Counted from the first letter of the stretch, positions 34,764 to 44,359 are shown. The stretch is DNA of 64,000 nt from Desulfatitalea sp. BRH_c12 (GCA_000961655.1 LADR01000018.1:62001-126000), one strand, 5' to 3'. Program-made: numbers and translations. The notes: generated by a model not told the origin, from the sequence alone.

Positions 34764-37700
34764 CGACATTCAAAGGCGTTCGTTCACCGATATCTTCATC
34801 AAGCATCCCGTTTTGGCAGTGGTCGTCAACCTCGTGCTCGTTCTGGCAGGATGGCGGGCGCTGACGACCTTGCCGGTGCAGCAATATCCGGACATCAAAA
34901 GCTCGTCGGTGATCATCACGACCGTCTACACCGGCGCCGCCGCCGAGACTGTGCGCGGATTTCTCACCACCCCTATCGAACGCGTCGTGTCGGCCATCAG
35001 CGGCGTCGATCACATCGAATCGACCAGCCGCGCCGGCCTGAGCACGGTCACGGTGCGCCTTAAACTGAACCACGACAGCACGGCAGCCCTGGCCGAGGTC
35101 ACTGCGCGCCTGCAGCAGGTCCGCGCCGAGTTGCCGGCCGAAGCCGAGCCGCCGGTCGTCGAGGTGCAGCGCGCCGATCGGCCCTACGGGTCGTTCTATA
35201 TCAGCTTCACCTCCAACGCGCGCAGTGTGCCGGCCATGACCGATTGGCTGATGCGCACGCTGCAGCCGCAGCTGTCCACCCTTGCCGGCGTTCAACGCGT
35301 CACCATCGAAGGCGGCCGGCCGATCGCCATGCGTGTATGGATCGATCCGGATCGCCTGGCCGCGCTCAACCTCTCACCCGGCGATGTGCATGCGGCTCTG
35401 CAGCGCAACAATTACCTGGCTGCCGTGGGCCGCACCAAGGGCAACCTGGTGCAGGTCAACCTGTTGGCCAATACGGACCTGCGCTCGGTCGATGAGTTCA
35501 ACGATCTGATCGTGACCGAGCGCGGCGGCGCCATCGTGCGTCTGAGCGATGTGGCGCGCGTCGAACTGGGGGCCGAAGAAGCCGATATGGTGGCCAAGTA
35601 CAACGATGCACAGGCCGTCTACCTGGGTATCTGGCCGCTGGTCGGCTCGAACGAGATCGATGTGGCCGAGGATCTGCGGGCGGAAATGGCGCGCATCCAG
35701 CCAATGCTGCCTGAGGACATCCACATGCGTCTGGTGTGGGACGGGACGATGTTCATGCGCGATGCGCTCTCCGAGATCACCAAAACGCTCGGCGAGACGA
35801 TCCTGATCGTCGGAATCGCCGTGTTCCTGTTCATGGGGTCGCTGCGCACGGCGCTCGTGCCCCTGCTGGCCATGCCGGTCTCCCTGATCGGCGCCGCGCT
35901 GGTCATGCTTGCGTTCGGATTCAGCCTGAACCTTCTGACCATTCTGGCGATCGTGCTGGCGGTCGGCTTGGTCGTTGACGATGCCATCGTGGTGGTCGAA
36001 AATGTCGAGCGCCACGTGCGCATGGGCAAGTCGCGCAGCGCGGCAGCCATAGCGGCCGCACGCGAGCTGGTGGGTCCAATTATCGCCATGACGATCACGC
36101 TGGCGGTGGTGTATGTGCCGATCGGCATGCAAGGCGGTCTGACAGGCTCGCTGTTTCTAGAGTTTGCGATCACCTTGGCTGCCGCGGTGGTTGTCTCGGG
36201 GTTTGTCGCCGTGACCCTGTCGCCGGTGATGAGTTCGCGTTTCGTGCATCCGCAAGGCCGCGAAGGCCGCCTGACCAATTGGGTCAATCACGGCTTCACG
36301 CTCGTGCGGCAGGTCTATGGATGGCTGCTCGACCGTGCGCTGGCGATGCGCTGGGCCATTGTCGTGGCTGCCCTGGTGGTCATGCTGGCGGCCGGACCGC
36401 TTTACCAGCAATCGCGACGCGAACTGGCACCGGTCGAGGATCAGAGCCACATCAGTTTTTTCCTCGAATCTTCGCCCGATTCAACGCTCGAGGCGGCCGA
36501 TCGCGAATCGCTCAAAGTGGTCGATCAGGTCAAAGGGTTTTCCGAAGCGGATTTCATGTGGTCGTTGACGGCCGCATGGGGCGGCTTCGGCGGCATGGTC
36601 ACCAAGGACTGGAAAATGCGCGAACGCTCGACCGAGCAAATGTTCGGGGACGTGTTCGCCGCCGTGTCGGCCATACCCGGCCTGCGGGTGTTCCCGCGCC
36701 TCGATCCGCCCTTGCCCACTCCGGGTCAGTATGATGTCGAGCTGGTGTTGCAAAGCGACGCACCGCCTGAACGCCTGCTGCAGACGATCCAGGCGGTGGT
36801 CGACAAGGGCATGCAAAGCGGCAAATTCCTGTATGTCGACACGGATTTGAAGATCGATCTGCCTGAGGCGCACGTCGTGATCGACCGCGAACGGCTGGCC
36901 GATTTGGGACTCGACCTGGCCAGCGTGGGCCGCGAGCTGGGCACGCTGCTCGGCGGGGCTTACGTCAACCGCTTCAACTTCTTCGATCGCAGCTATAAAG
37001 TCATCCCGCAGATCGGCGATGAAGACCGGGCAACGCTCGAACCGTTGCTCGACCTCAAAATAAAAACGCCCGGCGGTGCGATGGTGCCGGTATCGGCGTT
37101 CACAAGGATCGAAACGAGCACCGCGCCACGCACATTAAACCGTTTTCAGCAGCGCAACGCCGTGCGGATTTTCGGCGGCGTCCAGGCCGGTGTCACCAAA
37201 GAAGAGGGGCTGCGCGTGCTCGAAGCTGCCGCAGTTTCCGCCGGCGGTCCGGACGTGGCTCTCGATTACGCGGGCGAGTCGCGCCAGATCCGCCAGGAAG
37301 GCGAGGCGCTCACGGCCACCTTTGGGTTCGCGCTGGTACTGATCTACCTGGTGCTCTCCGCCCAGTTCCGCAGCTTTCGCGATCCGTTGATCGTCCTGCT
37401 TGGATCGGTGCCCCTGGCCATCTCCGGAGCGCTAGTGTTTAGTTTTCTGGACCTGACCACCATCAACATTTACTCGCAGGTGGGTTTGATCACGCTGGTC
37501 GGACTGGTGGCCAAAAATGGCATTCTGATTGTGGAGTTCGCCAACCGGCAGCAGGAACGCGGGCTGGCGAAAGCAGCCGCTTTGCGCGACGCGGCGTTGA
37601 CGCGCCTGCGGCCCGTACTGATGACCTCGGCCGCCACGGTCTTTGGTCACTTCCCCCTGGTGCTGGTATCCGGACCGGGCGCCGAAGCCCGTAACAGCAT

Positions 37701-39351
37701 CGGCACCGTGTTGGTCGCGGGGATGCTTCTGGGAACGTTTTTCACCCTGATCGTCGTACCGGTATTCTATTCGCTGATCGCGGCCCAACACCGGCCCGAC
37801 CCGGCACCGCATGCAACCAGGCCTCACGTGCCTCCCGCTGCGGGCACACCCGTTCGCATCCCTTCCGGCCAGCATCTGGCGCAAGTGCACGCGCAGCCTG
37901 GCGGCGGCAGTGAAGACCCCGCCTCCGGCCCAAAAGGGGCGCGTGTTCGGCTGTTGAAATGGCTGGGCGCGCATCTCGCCCTGCTTGCCATGCTTGCCGG
38001 TTGCACCCTGGGTCCCGACTATCAACGGCCGGCCGTGCCCTCTACCGAGGCCTGGCGCGACGGCCGGTCGGAAACCGCCTCACTTGCGGATATCTCTTGG
38101 TGGGAGCTCTTCGAGGACGAAGAACTTCGCGGTCTGATTCAGGTCGCGCTCGAGGCGAACAAGGACCTGCGTATCGCCGTGACACGCATTGAGCAGGCGC
38201 GCGCCCGATTGGGGATCACGCGCGCCGAACGATTCCCCCAAATCAATGCCGGCGCCAGTGCGACCACCAACCGGTTCTCGGACAACAGCGCTTTGGGCCA
38301 GGGCGGCGAAACGGAGCTGCTGACCACCACGGTGGACATGGCTTTCGAACTCGACTTGTGGGGCCGGCTGCGACGCGCCAGCGAAGCGGCCCGCGCGGAA
38401 TTTCTGGCCAGTGAAGAGGCCCGGCACACCGTCATGATGACTCTGGTCAGCGACGTGGCCACCACCTACCTCCAACTGCGCCAGATAGACCTGGAACTTG
38501 AGATCACGCAACGCAATGTCGCATCGCGGCGTGACTCGCTGCAACTGGCCCGCGACCGTTTCGAATCAGGGCTGGCATCGACGCTCGATCTGCGTCAGGC
38601 CGAAGGGGAGCTTGCCGCCACGGCCTCCCAGATTCCGGATCTGGAGCGGCAGATCGCGCAGACCGAAAACCGGCTCAGCATCATTCTGGGGCGCACGCCG
38701 GGCGCGATCACGCGCGGCCGGCCGCTCATCGGCCAAACCTCTCCGCCCACCGTCCCGGCCGGATTGCCGTCAGCCCTGCTCGAACGGCGCCCCGACATCC
38801 GCCAGGCCGAAGCAGCGCTCGTCGCCGCCAATGCTCGTATCGGAGTGGCCAAGGCAGCCCTCTTCCCCCAAATCGGCCTGACCGGTTTTTTCGGAGTAGA
38901 GAGCACCGAGCTCTCCAAGCTGTTCACCAGCCCGTCGCGCATCTGGCAGTTCGGACCCAGCCTGACGCTGCCGATCTTCAACGCCGGTCGCAATCGGGCC
39001 AACGTAGACGCGGCCGAAGCCCAGCAGCAGGAGCTTCTGATCCGATACGAACAGACCATTTTGCAAGCCTTCCGCGAGCTGGAAGACGCCCTGATCGCAC
39101 ATCGCAAGGCCCGCGAATCGCTGGCCGAGCAGCGCGAAGCGGTGCGGGCGTCGCGCCAGGGGCTGAGCATTGCCGAATATCGCTACAAGAGCGGATTGAC
39201 CAGCTACTTGAACGTCCTGGATGCACAACGCACGCTGCTCACGCAGGAGGTCACCGAGAGCCGCACGCTGCTCGCGCAACTTGTGTCCGTTGTCCAGATC
39301 TACCGGGCGCTGGGCGGCGGGTGGCATACCGAACAGGCCGATCGGCAGTAA
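34717..39351 (+). CDS. Fused RND efflux pump and outer-membrane factor (NodT/TolC type)
   Basis: One uninterrupted frame of about 1544 residues encodes two proteins that are normally separate. Residues about 10-1025 form a complete RND permease with 12 membrane helices, two large periplasmic loops and the proton-relay motif VGLVVDDAIVVVENVE in TM4. A 55-residue Pro/Gly/Arg-rich linker (HRPDPAPHATRP...) follows. Then comes a lipoprotein signal, LKWLGAHLALLAMLAGC (Cys1096), and a full outer-membrane efflux protein of the NodT family (GPDYQRP start, PIFNAGRNRANV, EYRYKSGLTSYLNVLDAQR). An in-frame TTG at 37954, preceded by AAAAGGGG, might start the second part on its own. Start GTG 34717 has GGAGG 10 bp upstream; ATG 34729 is the alternative. 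Drug specificity is unknown. Confidence 0.85.
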   Translation: MRRSMETYSEPQQPNNDIQRRSFTDIFIKHPVLAVVVNLVLVLAGWRALTTLPVQQYPDIKSSSVIITTVYTGAAAETVRGFLTTPIERVVSAISGVDHIESTSRAGLSTVTVRLKLNHDSTAALAEVTARLQQVRAELPAEAEPPVVEVQRADRPYGSFYISFTSNARSVPAMTDWLMRTLQPQLSTLAGVQRVTIEGGRPIAMRVWIDPDRLAALNLSPGDVHAALQRNNYLAAVGRTKGNLVQVNLLANTDLRSVDEFNDLIVTERGGAIVRLSDVARVELGAEEADMVAKYNDAQAVYLGIWPLVGSNEIDVAEDLRAEMARIQPMLPEDIHMRLVWDGTMFMRDALSEITKTLGETILIVGIAVFLFMGSLRTALVPLLAMPVSLIGAALVMLAFGFSLNLLTILAIVLAVGLVVDDAIVVVENVERHVRMGKSRSAAAIAAARELVGPIIAMTITLAVVYVPIGMQGGLTGSLFLEFAITLAAAVVVSGFVAVTLSPVMSSRFVHPQGREGRLTNWVNHGFTLVRQVYGWLLDRALAMRWAIVVAALVVMLAAGPLYQQSRRELAPVEDQSHISFFLESSPDSTLEAADRESLKVVDQVKGFSEADFMWSLTAAWGGFGGMVTKDWKMRERSTEQMFGDVFAAVSAIPGLRVFPRLDPPLPTPGQYDVELVLQSDAPPERLLQTIQAVVDKGMQSGKFLYVDTDLKIDLPEAHVVIDRERLADLGLDLASVGRELGTLLGGAYVNRFNFFDRSYKVIPQIGDEDRATLEPLLDLKIKTPGGAMVPVSAFTRIETSTAPRTLNRFQQRNAVRIFGGVQAGVTKEEGLRVLEAAAVSAGGPDVALDYAGESRQIRQEGEALTATFGFALVLIYLVLSAQFRSFRDPLIVLLGSVPLAISGALVFSFLDLTTINIYSQVGLITLVGLVAKNGILIVEFANRQQERGLAKAAALRDAALTRLRPVLMTSAATVFGHFPLVLVSGPGAEARNSIGTVLVAGMLLGTFFTLIVVPVFYSLIAAQHRPDPAPHATRPHVPPAAGTPVRIPSGQHLAQVHAQPGGGSEDPASGPKGARVRLLKWLGAHLALLAMLAGCTLGPDYQRPAVPSTEAWRDGRSETASLADISWWELFEDEELRGLIQVALEANKDLRIAVTRIEQARARLGITRAERFPQINAGASATTNRFSDNSALGQGGETELLTTTVDMAFELDLWGRLRRASEAARAEFLASEEARHTVMMTLVSDVATTYLQLRQIDLELEITQRNVASRRDSLQLARDRFESGLASTLDLRQAEGELAATASQIPDLERQIAQTENRLSIILGRTPGAITRGRPLIGQTSPPTVPAGLPSALLERRPDIRQAEAALVAANARIGVAKAALFPQIGLTGFFGVESTELSKLFTSPSRIWQFGPSLTLPIFNAGRNRANVDAAEAQQQELLIRYEQTILQAFRELEDALIAHRKARESLAEQREAVRASRQGLSIAEYRYKSGLTSYLNVLDAQRTLLTQEVTESRTLLAQLVSVVQIYRALGGGWHTEQADRQ

Positions 39352-39471
39352 AGCATCACCCGAGCAACCCTCCGGCCGCGGCGGGCTTCCCTGCTGATGA
39401 GATGCCTGCCGCGGTCGCCGCATACACATCCATAATCCAACACTAATTGAAAGGCCCCATAAAGTTTTTTC

Positions 39472-39999
39472 CTACAGTCCCCTCTTTTCCAGCCACCTGA
39501 AGAGCACCAGCGCGCCGGCGATGAACAGGGGGATAACGATCCAGTGGTTCACGCCCAGGACCTGGGGCAATGTGATTTTGCCCAGGTCACCCCAGGTATA
39601 CACGGTCTCTTTGAGTACCGGGTAGGCTTCAGCGAACAAGGCCGCGCCGGCGACCATGCCGACGATGCCCCACAGAGCGTCCCAGCGTCCTTCGCCAAGC
39701 GCACCCAATGAGGTGCCCGGGCAATATCCCAGAAGACCCCATCCCAAACCAAAAATGAGCGCGCCGATGATGACGGGGCCCAGTATGGCGGCTTTGACAG
39801 AGAGTTTGACCAGTCCTAAGTCGTGCAGCAGATAGATCCCGACCATGCCGACGATGACACTGGACAACATGAATTTGACGATGGTCATATCCATCAGACG
39901 CAGGGCGCCGACCTGCTTATCGTAGCGCAGCACGCGACCCTTCTGCAGCAAAAAACCGAATAACACGCCGGTAACCAGTCCATATACAAGCATCGTCAT
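39472..39999 (-). CDS. YeeE/YedE family membrane protein, second half-gene
   Basis: This 175-residue protein has four to five membrane helices and the family motif GYCPGTSLGALGEGRWDALWG (near residue 78), whose Cys lines the substrate path in the thiosulfate transporter YeeE/TsuA. ATG 39999 is chosen because GGGGGAGGTG lies just upstream and because it overlaps the stop of the previous gene (ATGA). The two half-genes together equal one full YeeE. The pair probably imports a sulfur- or selenium-containing ion such as thiosulfate. This is inferred from the family. Confidence 0.82.
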   Translation of the reverse strand: MTMLVYGLVTGVLFGFLLQKGRVLRYDKQVGALRLMDMTIVKFMLSSVIVGMVGIYLLHDLGLVKLSVKAAILGPVIIGALIFGLGWGLLGYCPGTSLGALGEGRWDALWGIVGMVAGAALFAEAYPVLKETVYTWGDLGKITLPQVLGVNHWIVIPLFIAGALVLFRWLEKRGL

Positions 40000-40517
40000 C
40001 GGGCACCTCCCCCGTAGACCAGGCGGGCCGTGATCATGCCGCCGATAAAGAAACAAATCAAAGCGATGAAGCCGCTGACAGCCAGTTGGAGCGAACCGCT
40101 CAACCCGTGGCCGCTCGGTCAGCCATCGGCCATGCGAGCGCCAAACATGGCGACGACTCCGCCCGCGAAGGCCACTGCGGCGCGGCTGATCGTACTGCGC
40201 GTGCCAAAGCGGCCGGCCCACATATCGGGAACGGCCTGCAACCTGAACGATCCGGAAGTGAGCGCGGCAATCAGGGCACCCAGAAAAATGCCCACCACGA
40301 ACATCCATTGCCAGTCGATGCGCGGCACATTTTTGATAAAATAGTCCATGCTGGCCACCCGGTCCGGCCCGAAAAGCTGCTCGATCATGCCGGCGGTGCG
40401 CACAAAAGAGGTGGAGGCCCCAAAGTATTGGCCGGCAAACCAGACCGAAAAGACCCCCACCAACCCACTCAATCCTCCTGCCAGATAGGGGCTCCAGCCC
40501 CCGTCACGCTGCTGCAT
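39996..40517 (-). CDS. YeeE/YedE family membrane protein, probable selenoprotein (UGA = Sec133)
   Basis: The frame starts at ATG 40517 after AAGGAGGAGG and meets TGA at 40119-40121. Read through, it continues in the same frame for 40 residues (PSGHGLSGSLQL..., then ICFFIGGMITARLVYGGG) with family homology. It stops at 39996-39998 in an ATGA overlap with the second half-gene. YeeE/YedE proteins carry Cys in the motif GARLADGCxSGHGLSG; here the Cys position is the UGA (GARMADG-U-PSGHG). A hairpin with a G-containing apical loop lies 15-34 nt after UGA. A 173-residue selenoprotein with Sec133 fits all these points. A Cys-to-stop mutation is the alternative. Confidence 0.78.
40085..40104 (-). promoter_or_regulatory. 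bSECIS-like hairpin downstream of the in-frame UGA
   Basis: On the minus strand, GTTGAGCGGTTCGCTCCAAC folds as GTTG-AGCG, loop GTT, CGCT-c-CAAC. This is eight pairs with one bulged C. The loop begins 23 nt after the UGA, within the usual 16-37 nt range, and its first base is G, as SelB-binding SECIS loops require. It lies inside the coding sequence, as bacterial SECIS elements do. Confidence 0.6.
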
Positions 40518-40743
40518 ATACCTCCTCCTTTCTAATGATTGGCCCAACATTCAACGCACAATTGCCCGTCTGGAATATAAAAGATGATACGGGAAGATAA
40601 GGGAATTATCCTTATTTGCAATGTTGCACGCGGCCTATGGCGGCCTATGGAGGATATAGCGCCAGGCCTGACAGAGACTGTTACGGACGTGACGTGGTCC
40701 CTACCGGCTCACCGGCGTTTGAAAGCCCGACGTTAATGTCTCT

Positions 40744-42525
40744 TTAGAAGGGCCAGAAAAAAACGATCATCGGAACGGCGACTGCGACGACCAGAATGGA
40801 CAGCGGTAACCCAAGAAGCCAATAGTCTCCGAAACGATAGCCGCCGGGTGCCATGACCAGGGCATTGGATTGATGCCCGACAGGCGTTAAAAACGCACAC
40901 GAAGCGCCTATGGCCACCGCCATCAATAAAGGGTCGACCGAGACGTTCATGCCTTTTGCCAGATGGATCGCGATCGGTGCCATCAATACTGCCGCGGCAG
41001 CGTTGTTAACCACGTTGGAAAGCAGCATTGTGCCGGTCATGAGCACCGCCAGCGTGGCAACCGGATGAAAGTGATCGGAGAAGAGTATCATTTTTACAGC
41101 GACCAGTTGCGCGCCCCCCGTAGTCTCCAGAGCGTTGCCCAGTGGGAACATCGCTCCGAGCAGGACAATGATCGGCCAATCGATACTCTCATAGATTTCT
41201 TTCACGGAAATCAATCCGATCAGGATCATCACCATGGCGGCAATCAGAAAAGCGATCTGCACCGGCAGAATGTTGAAAGCGGCCGCGGCCATCGCGGCCC
41301 CGAAGATGCTTAAGGCCAGCAAAATCTTGCGCGGTTTGATCTTCAGCACACCGCGTTCCGCCAGGGGCAGGCAGCCCAGGTTCTCTAGGGCCTCCTTGAA
41401 ACCTTCCATTTTGCCCTGCAGCAGGAGAATATCCCCCACCGCAAAGGGCGTCCGTGCGACCCGCGATTTCAATCTTTGTCCCCGGCGGGCGACCGCAAGC
41501 AGGTTGACGCCGAAATTGTTGTGCAACTTCATGCCGATGGCAGTGTTTCCAGGCAACCGTGAGTGCGGGGTGACGACCGCTTCGATGATGCGGATGTCCT
41601 CCGATTCCAATGCGTCCATGTGCTTTTGTTGATCGGCTGCCAGTTCAAGACCGTGGTTTTCGACCAGAGCGTTCAAACTCTCGGAATCGGCTTGGACCAG
41701 AAGAATATCGCCGGCCTCGAGAATATCGTACCAGCCTGGCGCCGGGGTGTGGCGATCGCCGCGCACAAGCCCGACAACGACGGCATCCATCTCTTTTTCC
41801 ATCGCGGACGTCAGCTGATACAAGGTGTGTCCCACAATGGCGGCGCCTGCGGGCACCACCACTTCAGTAATATACTCTTCTATCTGAAACAGTTCTTCGG
41901 AAGTGGTGCCGCCTTCCCGTCGCGGAGTGAGCCGCCAGCCGACCAGCGCAATAAAAATCAACCCGGCCAGGGCAACACCGATGCCGACCGGCGTAAAATC
42001 GAACATTCCGAACGGTGCAGCACCGGTTTGGGCGCGGTAAGTGGCGATAATGATGTTCGGCGGCGTGCCGATCAGGGTGGTCAAACCTCCAATCAAGGAG
42101 CCGAAAGCCAGTGGCATGAGCAGCAAGGAGGGCGACCGTCCGCTTTGGCGCGACATCCATATGGCCACGGGCATGAGCAGCGCCAGCGCGCCCACATTGT
42201 TCATGAAGCCTGAACACAGAACCACGATACCGGTCAGAACGGCCACCTGCACCGTGAGGCGTGAATCCATTTTGGCCAGGTAGCGCGAAATGGCATCGAC
42301 CACCCCGGCATTAAGCAGACCGCGACTGATAACCAGTACGGCCGCCACCGTTATGACGGCGGGATGGCCGAAGCCCAGAAAGACCTCTTCGGCCGGGACC
42401 AGTCCGGCCATAAAAACCAGCACCAGGGCCGCGAGAGCGACAATGTCGTAACGCCAGCGCCCCCACACGAACAGAACAAGAGCGCCCAGAAGTATTCCAA
42501 AAACAATTCCTTGATCAGCAGTCAT
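40744..42525 (-). CDS. SLC13/ArsB-type anion permease with two TrkA-C domains
   Basis: This membrane transporter of about 593 residues has two sets of membrane helices around a cytoplasmic pair of TrkA-C/RCK-C domains (about 205-375, PAGAAIVGHTLYQL and NFGVNLLAVARRG). SLC13 signatures are FMNNVGALALLMPVAIW, LIGTPPNIIIATYR and, in the second half, SNVVNNAAAAVLMAPIA. The substrate could be sulfate, another oxyanion or a dicarboxylate. The neighbouring YeeE pair makes a sulfur anion plausible. ATG 42525 is chosen (AAAGGG 9 bp upstream). The frame stays open to 42759, but that extension runs into a MITE and is not credible. Confidence 0.82.
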   Translation of the reverse strand: MTADQGIVFGILLGALVLFVWGRWRYDIVALAALVLVFMAGLVPAEEVFLGFGHPAVITVAAVLVISRGLLNAGVVDAISRYLAKMDSRLTVQVAVLTGIVVLCSGFMNNVGALALLMPVAIWMSRQSGRSPSLLLMPLAFGSLIGGLTTLIGTPPNIIIATYRAQTGAAPFGMFDFTPVGIGVALAGLIFIALVGWRLTPRREGGTTSEELFQIEEYITEVVVPAGAAIVGHTLYQLTSAMEKEMDAVVVGLVRGDRHTPAPGWYDILEAGDILLVQADSESLNALVENHGLELAADQQKHMDALESEDIRIIEAVVTPHSRLPGNTAIGMKLHNNFGVNLLAVARRGQRLKSRVARTPFAVGDILLLQGKMEGFKEALENLGCLPLAERGVLKIKPRKILLALSIFGAAMAAAAFNILPVQIAFLIAAMVMILIGLISVKEIYESIDWPIIVLLGAMFPLGNALETTGGAQLVAVKMILFSDHFHPVATLAVLMTGTMLLSNVVNNAAAAVLMAPIAIHLAKGMNVSVDPLLMAVAIGASCAFLTPVGHQSNALVMAPGGYRFGDYWLLGLPLSILVVAVAVPMIVFFWPF

Positions 42526-42638
42526 GTGCATGTGCCCTTTTCGGGCCCCCTGCAGGGGGTCTATGTTTGGGTTTGGAAATGAAAAATCTGCATCGTGCAT
42601 TTTTGCATCCGGCGGGTCAAGAAATAAGTCGTCATTGC

Positions 42639-42956
42639 GCAGGGGGTAACCGCATTTGCGTATGGGCCGCATTTTAGAAATGGAACATCGTTCTTTCTTA
42701 GGGCGAACCTTTGTATTCGGGTCATCGCACAGGCTGGCGCGGAAATATTTCTCCCGCACTCATGAGTGCCGGGGATGGTGGCTTTGCTCCCGCACCGGGC
42801 GACCGCCGGTCGCCCTTACAGGTGGAACCCCCTGCGATAACACGGTGAAAAGGGTTCGCGGTATGATCCTCAAAAAGATATGGCCTTTTTTTTTAGCTCA
42901 GAGTAACGCTTATTGCAAAAGTACAGTAATGAAAATTCCAAATGCGGTTACCCTGT
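42639..42956. mobile_element. MITE with terminal inverted repeats, copy 2
   Basis: The left end GGGGGTAACCGCATTTG (to 42658) and right end CAAATGCGGTTACCCTGT (42939-42956) are inverted. CGTCATTGCG (42630-42639) and CGTCGTTGCG (42957-42966) flank the element as a 10-bp target duplication with one change. In reverse orientation it shares long tracts with the copy at 6058: CATCGCACAGGCTGGCGCGG, the CCCGCACCGGGCGACC palindrome, and the AGAAATGGAACATCGTTCTT end. The second inner palindrome of copy 1 is absent. It fills most of the 605-bp gap between the permease and yciH. Confidence 0.78.
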
Positions 42957-43130
42957 CGTCGTTGCGTGGCGGTCGTCATACTGGCAAGCGGGCATACCGC
43001 TCGCAGGAATCGCCGGTTTAGGAAACCGAAAAGAAAGATAGTCGTGATGACGATAGGCAAGGCAACGCGCCGGCGGATCCATTTGACTTCCAGGTTTGTA
43101 TCCTGCCGGTCTTGATGGTATAAAGCGATC

Positions 43131-43496
43131 ATGTCGAACCATCGCCTCGTCTATTCTACCGAAACCGGCCGCGCCTGTCCGCGTTGCGGACGCCCAGCGG
43201 ACCGCTGCAGCTGCAAAAAGCAGCCGGCACGCGAAGCGCCACGCCCTTTTCCAGCCGACGGCGTCGTGCGCATTCAACGCGAAAAACAGGGCCGTAAGGG
43301 CAAAACCGTGACCGTTATCCACGGCCTGCCCCTGGACAGCGGTGCCCTCGACGACCTCGCCCGCATCCTGAAACAGCGCTGCGGCACCGGCGGGACCGTC
43401 AAGGACGCCATGATCGTCATTCAGGGCGACCACCGTGAGCGCCTCCGCGAAGAGCTTCAGAAACAAGGCTACACGGTAAAGTTGGCGGGCGGGTGA
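43131..43496 (+). CDS. yciH: eIF1/SUI1-like translation factor YciH
   Basis: This 121-residue protein has a short N-terminus with two CxxC-like pairs (CPRCGRPADRCSC, about 15-27) and a SUI1 domain (about 45-118). The domain has KTVTVIHGLPLD, CGTGGTVKDAMIVIQGDH and the terminal LQKQGYTVKLAGG. YciH is the bacterial homologue of eukaryotic eIF1. In bacteria it is thought to act at the ribosome under stress. The Cys pairs may bind zinc. The gene stands alone. Confidence 0.88.
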   Translation: MSNHRLVYSTETGRACPRCGRPADRCSCKKQPAREAPRPFPADGVVRIQREKQGRKGKTVTVIHGLPLDSGALDDLARILKQRCGTGGTVKDAMIVIQGDHRERLREELQKQGYTVKLAGG

Positions 43497-43584
43497 CCAT
43501 GATCACCGGCATCGCGGGGATGGTACAGGTCCCGTATCTTGCGTGGGTGGACAGTTAGTGAGGCTGTCAGTGGCCTGGCGACGG

Positions 43585-44091
43585 TCAGAAGCCCCAGCCT
43601 TTGAAACCGTCCAGTGTGGCCTGGCGGACACGCCAGTCACCTTTTTTTTTGATGAGATCAAGTTCGAGTTTGTACAGATCGGCCTTCTCGCTGGCGGTCT
43701 GAAGCCACCGGCGCGGGTCTTCATAAAGCTCTTTGAGTCCCGGGATGGCGCGGCCGCGGCTTACGATGATCAAGTAGAGGGTGGCTGAACCGCTGTTGCC
43801 GTTTTCGTCAACGGTCACGGTGGGCCGGGGATAGTGGATATCGAAAGCGCCATAGTGCCGGAAAGCCGCGAAAAGGATGCCGCGAACCTGGGCAGCCGTG
43901 TGCGGCCCGGGAGTGGCCTTAAATCCTTCGGCCGTCAAGCGCATCAAATCGCCAATCTCATGCTGTTCGGCCAATTCGGCCCCTTTGGCGATCATGTTCT
44001 GAATGGCCGCACCATCATCCTTGCGTCCGCAGGCGGTTGCCGCCAGCATCAGCGCGACCCAGACAACGGCGTGAATTCTGTTTTTATGCAT
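43585..44091 (-). CDS. Putative lipoprotein, NTF2-like fold possible
   Basis: This 168-residue protein has a signal with lipobox LAATAC (Cys21). The mature part begins with a helical stretch (QNMIAKGAELAEQHEIGDLMRLTAEGFK) and continues with strands (PTVTVDENGNSGSATLYLIIVSRG, KKGDWRVRQATLDGF). The order of helices followed by curved strands and a final GDWRV strand resembles SnoaL/NTF2-like proteins, but no family can be assigned. It is probably anchored in the periplasm. No operon partner is seen. Confidence 0.65.
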   Translation of the reverse strand: MHKNRIHAVVWVALMLAATACGRKDDGAAIQNMIAKGAELAEQHEIGDLMRLTAEGFKATPGPHTAAQVRGILFAAFRHYGAFDIHYPRPTVTVDENGNSGSATLYLIIVSRGRAIPGLKELYEDPRRWLQTASEKADLYKLELDLIKKKGDWRVRQATLDGFKGWGF

Positions 44092-44359
44092 AGCGTATCT
44101 CCCTGACGATTCATAAGTTCGCCTGTTTGTGTCCCGACCGCTAAAGTGATATAAGCATATTCATGTTGCGCCGGCGTTTTCAACTGCCGGCTCAACTCTT
44201 TTTTTTACAGACGGTCATCATGACCTTACATTTGATGAACGCAAAGAAAATCGCCTGCCGCCGTGATCAGAAGGTAAGCTATTCACAGGTACCATGTGTC
44301 CCGGTGCGGTTCTGTGGTGGGGAAAACCATCGTGTTTTTAAAGTTTGTTTCTTGAAATC

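Noticed and set aside
42526-42759. N-terminal extension of the SLC13 permease frame
   Set aside because: It reads into the MITE at 42639-42956, is hydrophilic and has no ribosome site. ATG 42525 has AAAGGG upstream.
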